Positions 34,432 to 46,626 of a stretch of DNA of 64,000 bases are shown here, one piece after another. The stretch comes from Russula earlei (taxonomy: Eukaryota > Basidiomycota > Agaricomycetes > Russulales > Russulaceae): positions 62,001 to 126,000 of the forward strand of contig JAGFNK010000022.1 of NCBI GenBank assembly GCA_025769875.1, read 5' to 3'. Under the pieces are notes generated by a model, which made no database searches, was not told the origin of the DNA, and saw only the letters and a program-made list of their open reading frames with translations. A program made the translations under genes and the position numbers. Position 1 is the stretch's first letter, and each line of letters begins with the position of its first letter.

Positions 34432-36629
34432 GAAACGTCCCTCAAACATGTGGGATGAATATCTCCTTCAAAACAGCTTCAATTCATATGAACTTTATTG
34501 TCCCTGAATCGCCTAAATGAGGGCTAGGCAGCCCCATTGTTTTCATGAGATTTGAGTGAGAATTGGTGGAGCTGGACTCAAGCCACCTCCACATGTGTAT
34601 TAGATGAATTACAACTCAAAATCATGGTCAATATCTATTATTTTTCCCTCATGTTGTACCCATGGGCTGTCTTGAGGCAGCCCCATAGTGTTTTTGACTC
34701 AAGTGTTGTGGTGTGCAATGTTGTTTCCAGTGCAATTGGAGTCGTGGCCAGCCACTCATCACCCCTCTCGCCTCTCGATTCTGACCATCCTTCTTGTTTT
34801 TCACAGACAGAGAGGAGTGGGTTGCAAAGAGGGGTCCTATTCTGAACTCTTTCTACTACAGAGTAGCTAGGGTGTTCTTATATACAGGAGAGAGGTACTA
34901 GAGATGAAAGGCATGAAAGTGAATCAAGACTGGTTGAGATGGTGTAGTGAGTCCAGGGGACGTGTGAGTGAGATCATAAGGCTGACTGGTCCAAGGTAAG
35001 AGGAGAGGAGAGGAGAGGAGAGAGGGGAGGGGAGCAGTCCCAGCTGGAATGCTGAGCGCAGATGTGGACACAAAGATTGCGTGGCAGTGGTGTTGTCTTG
35101 TAGCGGTGGCAGCATGGTCGTCTCCATGCAGGTGGTGGCAGCAGGCATGGACGAGGAGCAAAGGCGTAGGCAGTGAGTGTGAGTTCGTAGATAGAGACGT
35201 AGGTGGCGAGGACTCAAGAAAGAGGATGCGTGGGGCGGCTTGCGCAGGGGTGGGATCTGTCGTCTTGTGGTGGCGGTGGCGGGGTCGTCTCCACTGCAGG
35301 TGTTGGCAGCAGACGTGGGCGAGAGCACGCAAACGGATGGGGAGGCGATGTGGGAGGTGGCGTGCGGTGTGCTGTTGGCGTCGGCGACTGCTTCTCCTGC
35401 GGCAGTGGCATGGTGGCGGCTTCTGCTCCTGTTGTGGTGTGTCATGGCTAAGTTTGTGGCCAAGGCCTTCTTGGTCTTCTGGGGTGGTGCTGGTGGCAAG
35501 GGGTTGCAATGGTGCGGTGGTGCTGGTGTCGCGCAAAACTACTAAAGCAGCGGCTGAGACTGAGAAGACTGAGGCTGAGACTGAGAAGACTGAGGCTGAG
35601 GCTGAGAAGGTGGCAGCAGACTGAGCTGGTGCGACAGTGGAGGCGGATGGGGCGGAGGCAACGACTGAGGGTGATGCAGGGGCGACAGTGGCTGTGGCTG
35701 ACAAGGGTGTGGCAGCGGTGGCTTGTGAGACAGTGGTGGAGGTGGCGGCATGTGGCGCTAAGATGTTGGCGGCTGAGGCTTGAGGCTACGGCGGTGGCTG
35801 ATGAGACTAAGGTGGCTGGCAAGGCTAAGAGCACGGTGGCGGCAGTTGACTGATCTGAAGCTGGGGCGACGGAGATGGCTGGCAAAACTAGGGGCGTGGT
35901 GGCAGCGGCTGAGACTGAGAAGGCTGAGGCTGAGGGCAGGGTGGAGACTGGCAGCGGCTGGTGATGCTGGTGCTATGACAGACTGGGCTGAACTGACGAG
36001 TACAGGTGAGGCTAAGACGGAGACTGATGCAAAGTCGGCGGCTGGCACAACTGAGGCTACTGTGGCGATGGACGAGGCAACGGACGAGGCGATGGACGAG
36101 ACTGAGGGCAACAAGATGCCTGAGGGCGCAGGAGCAGATGAGATGAAGGCAGGGGTGGCAGACAAGGCTGCAAGGGCTGAAGTGGCAGGCGGCACTAAAA
36201 TGTCTGTGGGCGAGGTTGAGATGGTGGTTGTGCATGGAGCTGAGACAGTGGCCATAGCAGGCGACACTGAGGGCATGGGAGCTGGTTGGGCAAAGACAGG
36301 GACAGTGGGCAATAGGCAATGTCACAGCTGAGGCTACGGCGGCAGGGACAGATGAGGTGGCAACGATGGCAAATGCGGGCGATGCTGGAACGGCAAGGGT
36401 AGGTGGAGCTGAGGCGATGATGGCTGGTGAGTCGAGGATGGTGGTGGTGAATGAGGTGATGGGAACGGCAGGACGAGGTGGGAATCGCAGGGACAATGGG
36501 CAAGGCAGGCGAGGCAGAGGCAATGGTGCACGATGTAGGGATGGAGGCTGGAGCGGGCATGGGCACAGGGTATGTGTAGTCATCTTCGTCTTCGTCTGCA
36601 GAGCAGAGTTGGCTGTTCCCTGCTGAATG

Positions 36630-36881
36630 TCACAGGGACTGCTGAAAGAATATCTGGACTGGTGTGTCGAATACTTCTCGGAAATCGACAAAGTGCCTCT
36701 GCTGTTCATTCGGGCGCCAGGGGCCAAGACATTGGGAGACCATCTGGCAGTCGTCCGGGTGGAGTCCAAGCCAGAATGACTCATCGCAATCTTCGTAGCA
36801 CAGGCGGCACGCATGGATGAGGGGACCACAGATTGCCCTGAAACTCCAGTAGTATTCGTCTACGTCTTCCCAGTCACACAT
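36630..36881 (-). pseudogene. Gag-like fragment captured in the long-inverted-repeat element
   Basis: The minus-strand frame includes DVDEYYWSFRAICGPLIHAC, ESFWLGLHPDDCQMV and VDFREVFDTPVQIFF. This matches the style of fungal retrotransposon Gag segments in which EYYRxF and GFHPED-like motifs recur. It is followed on the same strand by Ala/Ser/Pro/Val-rich sequence without domains. No RT or integrase nearby, hence a fragment. Confidence 0.5.
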
Positions 36882-37527
36882 GTGGAGTCTTGATGAGGAG
36901 GCAATAAGGTCCTCCAGATCCCACTTGCTTGAGGTATTCTAACTGAGTCGGCATGCTGACGGAGTGCGGCGCGTGGTGAAGACAGATGGCAGGTCGATGC
37001 AGGCAGTGTGACTGGTGCGGCTGCAACTGTGGGTGTGGAGGGCCAAATGTGAGTTGGAAGGGAGCGGTGCGACTGATGCGGCTGAGACAGCGGGTGTGGT
37101 GGGAATGAGGGCAAAGGATGGTCAGAATGGAGAGGTGAGAGGGGCAATGAGTGGCTGGCCGTCACTCTGATCACACTGGAAACAATGTTGCACACCACAA
37201 CACTTGAGTCAAAAACACTATGGGGCTGCCTCAAGACAGCCCATGGGTACAACATGAGGGAAAAATAATAGATATAGACCATGATTTTGAGTTGTAATTC
37301 ATCTAATACACATGTGGAGGTGGCTTGAGTCCAGCTCCACCAATTCTCACTCAGATCTCATGAAAACAATGGGGCTGCCTAGCCCTCATTCAGGCAATTC
37401 AGGGACAATAAATTTCATATGAATTGAAGCTGTTTTGAGGGAGATATTCATCCCGCATGTTTGAGGGGGTTTCTGCGCCGATTTGGGTGGAATTCAAGCT
37501 CTGCCAAGTGCGCTGAAAACGGCAATA

Positions 37528-38038
37528 ATCATATACGGGTTATGTCACTTTCACAACACCTGTCACCCCTGTCACCCCCAGCTAATCCTGAAATTCAAGT
37601 TCCAATTCAAGTTTCAAGAAATCTCATTGCTGTAAGGGGCCTTTTAAGAGAAATGAAACTACCTGAAATGCAAAATGGCATAGGCGCGCTGTATGAAAAC
37701 AGGGTCGCGCGACTAGTCTAACTAAGCGAGAAAGAAACAAAAGACTAAAATGCGATCGAGTCGAGTCAGTCAGAACTTAGAAGGAATAGGGATCGAGGAC
37801 TAGACCGAGGGAAACGGGGGTTGTGCAATCGCTCTGTGCCATTCGGGGTGGGTCGGATCTGTAGGGCGAGGGCGGCGGGAGGCGCAGGGGTCGAAGTATC
37901 TTCGTCTTGTGCGTGCGATCGAGATGGTGAACGCTCACTATCAGCAGGGACGATGCGGGAGGCGACGTGATCAACGTGGGAGGAAGGAGGGGGGCTCGCG
38001 TGTCGAGTGTTCGATTTGGTCTTCCTTTGGACGCGTGG
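37528..38038. other. Transition to the gene island
   Basis: Starts with a dispersed repeat piece (37545-37625, like 19300-19370), then GC-rich unique sequence without a convincing frame. Probably the 3' flank of the zinc-finger gene. Confidence 0.4.
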
Positions 38039-39299
38039 TTATGCCTGTGCTTCGTCTTGATTTAGCTCGGCGTACAGTGGCTGCGGATCGTGATTCACAA
38101 GCAACATAGTGCGCAGGGAGTTGGACGGAACTTCCATCACTGCAGACAGGGGTGGCATCAGTGGATACGACTGGAGTTCAGCACGACTCCTTTGGTTGTT
38201 TTCAGGAGTGTGAAGCGAATCCTGTGGTGGTCGTCTCTGTCGGAAAATTGTGCGACGTGTCCTCGTAACTTCGTCTAGAGCCGTGTCAAGGTCGACATCA
38301 GGATGCTGCTTTTTAATATGATTCCTTAAATTGTAGCGGCGGCCCCATTGAAAACGACCGCAATACTTGCACAGGCTTGTTTCGTGTGTGTCTCGTTGAT
38401 GTCGTGTAACGCCTTGGGGCTGAGCATAGTTCTTACCGCAAACATCACACAAGTACCGGCCTCTGAGAGCTCCAGGTCTGCCATCGGGTCGTCTGGATGG
38501 CCGTGAAGACGCTGCGATGAATTCCCTTTCTGGTGTTGGGAGTTCCTTGGATTGGACGCGTGATGCTCCTTGTTTTTCGCATTGAACAATAGCAGGAATG
38601 CAAGAGGCCTCAGAAAAAAACGACGGTACAGAGAAGGTGGGTGTAGGGACAGATTGTGTATATCGATGTCCCTGCTCCGAAGCAATGTCTATTAGTGCCA
38701 CTTCCCGGCTACGGTTAAGAGAATTGCCGCAGTAGATATACGTTGCGCCATCATATGGAACAACAGGGACAGGCTGAAAGTTTTCTGTCGAATTTGGCGG
38801 CATCTATGAGGGATAAGGATGACCCAAATCGGAAGATTGGAAGTGCCTTCATACCTGCGTGATCAAAGAGAAGCCTGCCTGAGACATTACGTCCGAAAAA
38901 TAAACGACAGATGAGTCCTCGTTATAGATCTGGTGATTGAATGTTTTAGCTCCTCCATTGATGTCCTCAATGCGAATTGACGAGGAGGGTGTCAATGGAT
39001 GGAGATCTGCGGGATATATCTGAATATTCGTGTTAGACATGATGTGCGCCGTAGCTCAGAAAGGAACCTGCTTCTGCATTGAAATGAGGCCTGTGAGAAC
39101 ATGCAGGGATTTGTGATGGGTGGTAATTAATCCAAGCTGCGTCTGAAGGGGGTGGGCCTTGAGGAAGACTAGATCCTGTATCCGAAGTTCCGTTGACAAC
39201 GATGTCAAAGGGGTGTCCACTGGCAGACATGTTCTCCATTGGGGGGCTGAGAGACCCCGAACCGTAGGTACCAGGCAACTTAGAGCGCATGAAGGCCAT
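38039..39299 (-). CDS. C2H2 zinc-finger protein
   Basis: Three exons on the minus strand (39068-39299, 38855-39006, 38039-38803) join in phase to 382 codons. The introns are 61 and 51 bp, and the first has a CTAAC branch-like motif. The start at ATG 39299 (MAFMRSKLPG) is the first in frame; further upstream exons cannot be excluded. Two adjacent C2H2 fingers lie in the last exon: YLCDVCGKNYAQPQGVTRHQ and LCKYCGRFQWGRRYNLRNHI, each C-x2-C-x12-H-x4-H, followed by a basic stretch. Likely a nuclear DNA-binding protein. This finger pair belongs to a class common in mushrooms; targets unknown. Confidence 0.75.
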
Positions 39300-42200
39300 A
39301 GCTGAGCAAAGGACCAGGACGGATGTGGGGACGAGTGATGTTGTGGGAGGGTGCCATGGGGTATAAAACGCTAGAAGGGATGGCGAAGTTTGAACGGCAC
39401 CAGATTTGGCCAAAGGCCACGCACTGCAGTAACCTAGGAGCGGTGGCAGTAATCCGGCCCTAGAAACCAAGGACCAGTGCAGGGTAGAGGGCCAGTAGAT
39501 GGCGCAAGAACCTGTCCCCATCGAGGATTTTGTTCTGTAAACGTACGGACTGCACTGACATTGCCTGGCCCATTATCACCGCACCTTTGGCACCCACTTC
39601 CTTTCGTAGTCTTGCGTGTCCCCAAATATCACTGTAAGATGTAAATCTTCCAAGCGACAAACCGTCTAAAAGAGCCCCTCCCTTCAATTGCCCCTGAGGG
39701 TTGAGGTGTCACTGGCACCTAACTAGCAGTTGGTTTACGCGAGTCTCGAACGAGCGCGGGAAACCAAAGGAGAGTTTTCGTTATTCTGATGCCATGCTTC
39801 AACTATCGTGGGGTCGAATCGATTGCGTCGTTGTTGTATGCGGTAAGGTCGGGGTAGACTAACCGCCTTCGTCTCTGGAGTGATTGCGTTCATAGAGCCT
39901 GGTGTCAGACATGAAGAACATGTCTTCACAGTTGGGCCTTGAGGCTGGAACGTTACATAACAGCCTAAAGTTACCTCGCTGATCTGACAATCAAGGTAAG
40001 CGCTTGGCACTAACTACGCAGATCTGTTTGCGAAGTTACAACATATTGGGTCCGCCGAAAACGTGAGAGCTTGGGCACAGCCCCCCAATGTCAACTTTGG
40101 AAAGCTGAAAGCTGTGCACTCACAGCATATACATATATACATTAAAGAACGAAGGCATGCAGGAAATCATTTCCCGAATGTCGGAAATTATTCAACAATG
40201 GCAGGTTTGGCGCGGAAAGCGCGCAGCTGAGCGGGCGACTCGGACAAGAATAACTGTTCGCGCAAAGAGAAGGTCGTATGTGAATTTGGGTGTTACTACG
40301 GTGCGGATGGGCGGCGGAAGTCGTGTAATCGTGATCGTCGGGTCGGTCGGTGGTAGTGAGGTAAAGTTCCTATAGGCCAACGAGAGGGGACAATCACCGG
40401 TGGCTGAGATTAGCTCGTCGGGGGTTAAAACGTGGTAAATGAGCTGGTCCCCTAGGAAGAAAAAAGAAGCAGGCACCAGACATTACATGAACGCCAAAAT
40501 CAAGCGCGGCAGGTGTGATTGGGCACCAGTAAGCGCAGCATACTTTCACGCGAGGAGTCGTCGTACACCCGAAGCCCTCAGCTACGGTCAGGATCATTCC
40601 ATATATGTTCGCCGAAAGTCGTGCCAGCGCGCTTCCTTATGTGACGCTTCATGATCATAATTTCTCAATATGGTTACTTAGGGCTTATTGCACTGGCACT
40701 AACTACTTGTTCCTCGGTGCGGTCGAGTCGCTCGCTCAAGCGCCGATCCTCGCCCTCATTCTCTGGTGACTATGTGGATAAGGGGCTCTTCGGCGCCGCC
40801 GGCGTTGAAACGACTATCCCTGTTCACATGCCTTAAGCTTCGATATCCTGAAGCAGCCACCAGTGGCACTGGCATGCGCTGCCAGTCTTCTAGAAGAAAC
40901 CGCCTCAGACATATGAATTCTACACAGAATACACGTATCCTCGCGCGTCTGTACACACATACCCTAATCCCCTCTCATGCGCCACCAGTTCCACCTTCAA
41001 ACACACATCCGTCCATTAATCATATCAATGCCGTCGACCACTTCCGATTTTCGCATCCCCTTGTCATTCCTAGCCGCGTGATCCGCTTACCCGGGCCCGT
41101 TAGGGATACTGGAGGTCCCATGGCCTGACACTTGTTTGGTCGCATCCAGCCCTGGAAACCGGAAGTCTCGGCAAAGCACCCATTCGGTTTCTCTCATCCC
41201 GCAACTTGGCATACAACGACGCTGGCTACCCCTCTGGTTCGGGCGTCGTGCACAAATTCGTAAACAGGCGGAATGACTCATATGGGCTTACGCATGCATC
41301 GCCGTTCGGCGACCACCTCTCCACGGTGTGGTTTGCGCCAAACCATTGGTGTGATGATTCCGCAAGCGTACTAGAGGTATTGGCAGGGGGAAGGATGTTG
41401 CTTCAATGCGTTTCGAAACCGCGCCCAGAAACGAACTGGATGGACCCTAGGAAGGGCCGGCGTCACCCTATCCTTGGCCGTACCATAGACGGAGAAGACT
41501 AACTTCCAGAGTATTTTTTGTAGCATTCCATATACGGACGGCGTGCCTTTCACGACCTCGTCCGCTAGACGCGTGCCCTTAACACTTACATTAAAGACAA
41601 ACTCGGCGCTAGCTGCGACAGGATTGATAACATCTTTGCACGTAACGTAAACATCAGAAAAACACCAGAATGGATCCTGATCACAGGCAACGGCTGGTCA
41701 ATCCACGGGCGTCTTGGAATGCATGGTCCCTAGGGTTCAGAGGGGCAACTCTCTGTTTCTGACCTTCCAGAGGGCATTTGGCATGGTCGCCGCGTGCTAT
41801 CGGGCCCATCAAAGATTCGCACTTCCACCTGCGTGTATCATCGCAGGGCTCGATTCGGCCCACCCTGAATGAAACACACGCCCTCCCCTCGTTGGCGTCA
41901 CGCAAAGGAGGACGAAAACGAGGTAAATGGAGCCGAGGGTGCCAAAACTGAAATCGAACGGAAAGTCGACGTCGACGAACAGAGTGGGATGGGGATAATA
42001 GAAAAAGAGACTAGGAAACTCGACTAGGAAACTCGACAAGAAATAAAAAAGGAATCGCGTTTGTAGCTGTGACGCAGGGACCGGGAAAGCAAGGATCGGT
42101 GTTAGCGGAAGGGGCCCCCGGTGGGACCGTCAATTCCACAGGAGAAGTCGACTTTCACCTTACGTTGCACGACTGAGAGCAGCGCCGACTCATGTCTTGA

Positions 42201-42304
42201 AGTACTCTCACTAACAAGTCATCGGGGAAACAGGCGCCAGAAAAGCCAGATTGAACAAAAAAAAATCATGCTATCATTGGTTACTGGATGTTGATCGGCT
42301 AGAA
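39300..42304. other. Intergenic, no recognised gene
   Basis: Several open frames of 60-160 codons on both strands lack recognisable domains and mostly lack ATG starts or splice support. A minus-strand frame near 39735-39895 (MNAITPETKAVSLPRPYRIQ) and a plus-strand frame at 41206-41502 look the most protein-like but stay unassigned. Confidence 0.35.
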
Positions 42305-44603
42305 TCATTCCTGTACAGCCTCTTCTGGCGGTGGGGCCTGCTCCTGCCGACGTTCCTTCCGCGTCGCCTGAACGACGTCATCCACACGCAATAGGACACG
42401 CGAAGCCTGCACGGGAAATTAGGTCAACCGGGGTCAGTACCAAACCAAAAAAAAAAGCGCGGACCTCGATGGCAGTTTTGAAGGTTTGGATCTATGAGTG
42501 GGGAGCGGAGAAAGGTCAGCGACGCTCGCAGCTTTATGTGCCGCGGCAAAGATGGGGAGAGAGAGAAGGACAAACTAACCTTGACGCTGGCAGATTCATA
42601 CAACTTGTACGTCTTCATGTCAACAATCTCACCCGTCTCCCCATCGATACCCCACGAATGCTCTCCGCTTGCATGTTTTGCCTGAAGAGAAGGAAAAAAA
42701 AAAAAGGGGGGGGGGTGTTCAAAAAAAAAGACAGGACTGCGTGGAAGAGAGAGACGCACGCGGAGAGCTGTAAGGGCACGGATGGCGTTTCCACCCGCGT
42801 TCTGCACGAGCGTGCGCGGGATCACCTCGAGAGCGTCCGCGACAGCGCGGAAGGAGCCTGCCTCGACGCCGGTCACCGCGCGCGCGCGCGCATGCAGGCC
42901 GACAGAGATAGCCATCTCGACCGCGCCGCCGCCTGGCACCAGTGTCGGGTTGAAGACGACGTTGCGCGCGACGGCCATCGCGTCGGCCAGGTTGCGGTCG
43001 ATCTCGTTCAGGATGTCTTTGGACGGCCCACGGAGGAGGATGGTGCACGCTTTCGGGGTCGTGCACTCAAGTCAGAAAGGTGAAGTACCTATTGGAGATT
43101 TAGGGAAGAGGAGAGGGGGGGGGGGGGGGGAGGGGGGTTCGTCAGCGCCGGCGGGATGGAGGGAGGGGAGGGAGGATGTGGAAAGGGAATTCACTCGTCG
43201 CCGATCTTTTCGACGTTGAATAGTCCGCAACGGGTCCCGATGTCTGACTCCCGTAGGTCTTCTACTCTGTTCACGATCGTTGCACCTACTGCGCGAGCGA
43301 TGCGGTTGTTGTCCGACTTGCGTACGCGTCGTAGCGCCGAGACGTTCGCCTTGGCGAGGAAATACTGCGCATAATCTGTCCGACGCGGGGGGCGTTCAGC
43401 ACCACGCAAACGACCTGTGAAGCACGAACGGCGGCGGACCTGAGATGCCCTTTTCGGTGATGACGAGGTCGGGCCGAAACTCGAGGACGCGGTCGACCAT
43501 CGCCTTGACCTGCTCCTCCTCGATCTGATTGATGCGCGCAAAGTCGGCCTCCTTCGATATCTCGATGTTCGTCTGGCTCTCGCCCTTCTTGTACTCGAGG
43601 GGACAGTCGAGGAGCACGATGCGTGGGCCGTGTATGCGACGGCGCATCTGCGGGTGCACGATGTCCTTGTTCAGCATGACGCCGGACAGCACGCGGCAGT
43701 CCTCGATCTCGCCGCCGGGGACCTTCTCCACGCGCGCGTAGCGCTTGATGTCGACCGTGCGCACGCCCGCGTCGTCGGCCGAGACGGTGCGGACGGCGTC
43801 GAGCGCGAGGCGGCACATCAGGTCCGCCCAGCGGACGACGAACTTGGTGCCGATCGAGGTCTTGATGAGCGCGAGCATCTGCGCGTCGTCGCTCGTGTCG
43901 ATCGGGACGGATACCCGGGAGATGACCTCGAGCGCGGATTGGAGCGCCTTGTTGTAGGCGGAGATGATGACGACCGGGTGGACGTCGCGCTCGAGCTGCG
44001 AGAGCGACTGGGCGAGGATCTCGCCCGCTTTCCATTTCGCGTCGCGCGGGGGAGGAGCGGTCAGTCACACGCGGGACGGATTGCTCGCGAGCAGGAGCCT
44101 ATGTGGTACGTACCCAAGACGATCACGCTCGTCGTCCCATCTCCGCACTCCTCGTCCTGCGTCCGGCTGAGCTCGATCATGTTTTTCGCCGCGGGGTGCG
44201 CGACGTCGATCTCGCGGAGGATGGCGTTTCCGTCGTTTGTGAGGCTGAAGGAGCAGGAAACGTCAGGGAAGGGCGCGCTTGGCCAACACGCTCTCTTTGC
44301 AAGAGCGGCGACACCCACATGATGCCTCCCATAGGATCGAGGATCATTTTCAGCATGGATTTGGGACCCAGACATGTTCGAATGACATCGGCGACCGTCT
44401 GATTTACGAGATGGGGTTCAGAACTCGGGGGCCGAGGGGCATCTGGGCACGCACTTTTGCAGCTGTGATGTTGGAGATCTGAGCTTTCCGCCCAGAGTGC
44501 CGCTCGGGTGCGGCATCTAGACATTGGAGAGTAAGCCCTGCTGAAGATTGAGGCATCTGATCTTACTCATTACGAATATTGGAGTTTGGCCTCCGAGCGA
44601 CAT
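42305..44603 (-). CDS. CCT3: C-terminal-ring chaperonin CCT/TRiC, gamma subunit
   Basis: Ten exons (44567-44603, 44455-44516, 44319-44398, 44114-44244, 43440-44027, 43195-43375, 42760-43088, 42580-42681, 42465-42491, 42305-42406) give 545 residues, the usual length of CCT gamma, if one extra T at 43069-43070 is ignored. Start [13 protein letters not shown]. Conserved parts: [51 protein letters not shown], the ATP-site [39 protein letters not shown] and [14 protein letters not shown]. The product folds actin, tubulin and other cytosolic proteins as one of eight ring subunits. The extra base would cause a premature stop in a normally essential gene, so a sequence error is likely. Confidence 0.95.
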
Positions 44604-44842
44604 TTTGGTGACAACGTGTTGAGGGGATGGAGTGGGCGGAGGCGGATGGAGCACTCGACGACGCGTCGATGGTAAAAATGAGTGGGGCTTTGCGCTCTTA
44701 TCGTTGCATATCTATTTCTTTCAAGAAAAGACGATGATAGAGTTATACATGGAACGATACAGGTGTGAGCCCAGATAAATAGGGAGCGTATGGGTATGTA
44801 TATATGACGATCATTTCGCAACCAAGAGAACAACAAAACAAA

Positions 44843-46626
44843 TCATATGTCCGGACATGTCATTAAAAGACCCGAGAGTAAATCCTGGTGTGAATGCATC
44901 AGCGATGCCCCATGTCGATACACGCATCAAGACGATACCTTTTCTTGAGCGGTGTCGGAGAAGAGCATGACGGGAGGTTCTCCATTGCCGAAAACAAGAG
45001 CAAAAGCGTGAGGAATCGAGCGCAACTCCTCGAATCCCTCGTACCATTCCTTGATGGTCGGCTCTGCGCCCTTGAGCACGATAACGTCCGAGGGGACTCC
45101 GCCGACGTCCTACGTCCTCCAGTCAAAAGGCAGCCCCTCGGGTGAAAAAGGTCGGAAAGGAACGCTGACCTTCTCGTGCTTATAGAGTCTCAACACCGTA
45201 TCGGTCAATTGGAAGTACCGCCTCCGCCACGCGACCGACCCCGAATTTTGCACCGTGACCCACCCGGCCTCGAGCGGGCCCGGGCCTTCGCCCGCCATGC
45301 GACTCTCCCGCCGTCTCTTGGTGGCCGAAGTGCGCGCGGCCTCTCGTCGGGCAGTCGCCTTCCTCTTGAGCTCCTCCTCGGCCCTCGCGAGCTCTTTGCG
45401 TCTGTTCTCCTCCTCCAGCTTCCACTCCTGGAGCATGCGCGTCGTCTCTGCCCGCTTCTCCGCTCCCCGTCGCCGACGCTCCTCCCGCTCGCGAGCGAGT
45501 CGTTCCTCCTCGACGCGCTCCGCCTCCTCCTGCGCCATTCGCACCGCCTTCTTCCGCGCAAGATCACGCTCCAATCGTTCCCGCCGCGTCCGTTCCGCGT
45601 CCTCCGCCTGCTGCGCTTCTTCCGCCTGCTGCGCCTTGATCTGCGCCTGCCGGGCGGCCTCCTCCCGCAGCGTCGCACGAACCTCGGCGTCAGCCCTCCG
45701 GCGCTGGGCCTCGCGCTGTTCCGAGCGCGTGCGTGGGTCCCCAAAGTTCGGCGGCCCGCGCATGGAGACATATCTCGCGGGCTCTGAGACCGTGCGGGTG
45801 ACTGGCCCCGGCGCGGCTGGGAGCGCCTTTTCACGGTCTTGTTTGGCCTCGGAAGAGGAGCGAACTATCGCACTGGCTGGAGCGGAGTCGATGGAGGGGA
45901 AGGCGGAGGAGACGGGGGCGGAGACGGGGAGGGGGAGGGGGACGGAGACGGAGACGGAGGGAGGTGATGGCATTGCGTCAAGAATTGCGCCGACGGTAAG
46001 ATCTTCAAGGCGTGAGACGGTCAACGTTGCTTGCGGGCCCTGGGCACATAATCTTTAAGTGAGTTATGATGCACGTAACCATGGAGAGCACGGACCCTAA
46101 ACCAAGATTGGACGGTACGTGAGGACATGGCCGTCCGTGCTAATCTCGGCGATTAACGTTCCAGAACGGTGATGTGATAATGAGGCGAGTGGGCACCTTT
46201 TCGTAGGCTAGACGTGCCTTCGGGAATATAGGTGATCGTGGCGAAAGAGCTGGCGTTGTCGAGAGGAATGCGGCAGAAGGCAAGAAATACGGACTGTTCT
46301 GACTGGGCAATGTACTGCTTGAGCTCGGATAAACCTTGCGAACCAGCCGCGGAGAGCCTTAATCCAGGAGACCACTGTGGTGTGAGGGATTGATCGGTAG
46401 GTCGTCAGCACCGATATCCATGATCTATAAAGCGGACCGACCTTTCCATAAGTAAGAGCGAGCCTAAAGATGAAGCGTTTTAGTAGGGATCTCCGGGGCG
46501 TGAGATACGTAGAGGATACCAGTCAAGGGAACCGTGTTGGGTGATACTCCGATACGCCAACCGAATATCGGGATCAGATGACGTTGTACCCGACGGATCG
46601 GAGTGGCGAGAGATCATAGAGACCAT
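44843..46626 (-). CDS. ADF-H, coiled-coil and PH domain protein
   Basis: Seven exons (46520-46626, 46442-46463, 46197-46374, 46096-46139, 45170-46039, 44939-45109, 44843-44884) join in phase to 477 residues from ATG 46626. Residues 17-110 look like an actin-depolymerising-factor homology domain (DPDIRLAYRSI, DWLALTYG, GLSELKQYIAQSEQSVFLAF, TYIPEGTSSLRKAR). A Glu/Arg-rich coiled coil follows (about 200-350). The C-terminus has a PH-like domain (GWVTVQNSGSVAWRRRYFQL, SVPHAF-like SIPHAFALVFGNGEPPVMLF, final helix EKDLLSGLLM). This suggests an actin-associated protein recruited to membrane. Domain names are by pattern. It lies 239 bp upstream of the CCT3 start, on the same strand. Confidence 0.75.

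Larger units (their letters stand above)
33757..37525. mobile_element. Element with about 430-bp inverted ends enclosing a gag-like fragment
   Basis: Left arm 33757-33813 plus 34437-34796 and right arm about 37105-37525 are inverted copies with roughly 95% similarity. Outer ends are TTGCYGTTTTCAGCGCACTT, with TA on both outer sides (33755-33756 and 37526-37527). Net length without the LTR1 insertion is about 3.15 kb. The centre (34900-36900) is GC-rich, with repeats of the gctgagactgagaag type and long biased frames on both strands. Class uncertain: a foldback or mariner-like non-autonomous element. Confidence 0.65.

Noticed and set aside
34898..36829. Long Pro/Ala/Ser-rich frames on both strands
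   Set aside because: They come from GC-rich degenerate repeats in the long-inverted-repeat element; no domain, and both strands are open alike.
39033..39521. 162-codon minus-strand frame as an independent gene
   Set aside because: Its 3' half is exon 1 of the zinc-finger gene (from ATG 39299); the 5' half lacks an ATG and protein-like character.
43286..44322. Long Arg-rich open frames on both strands overlapping CCT3
   Set aside because: They are out of frame with the strongly conserved CCT3 exons; GC-rich coding sequence often leaves the other frames open.
45176..46058. Plus-strand open frames of 200-270 codons opposite the ADF-H/PH gene
   Set aside because: They are antisense to a repetitive Glu/Arg coiled coil; the translation is Ser/Leu/Arg-rich without domains.
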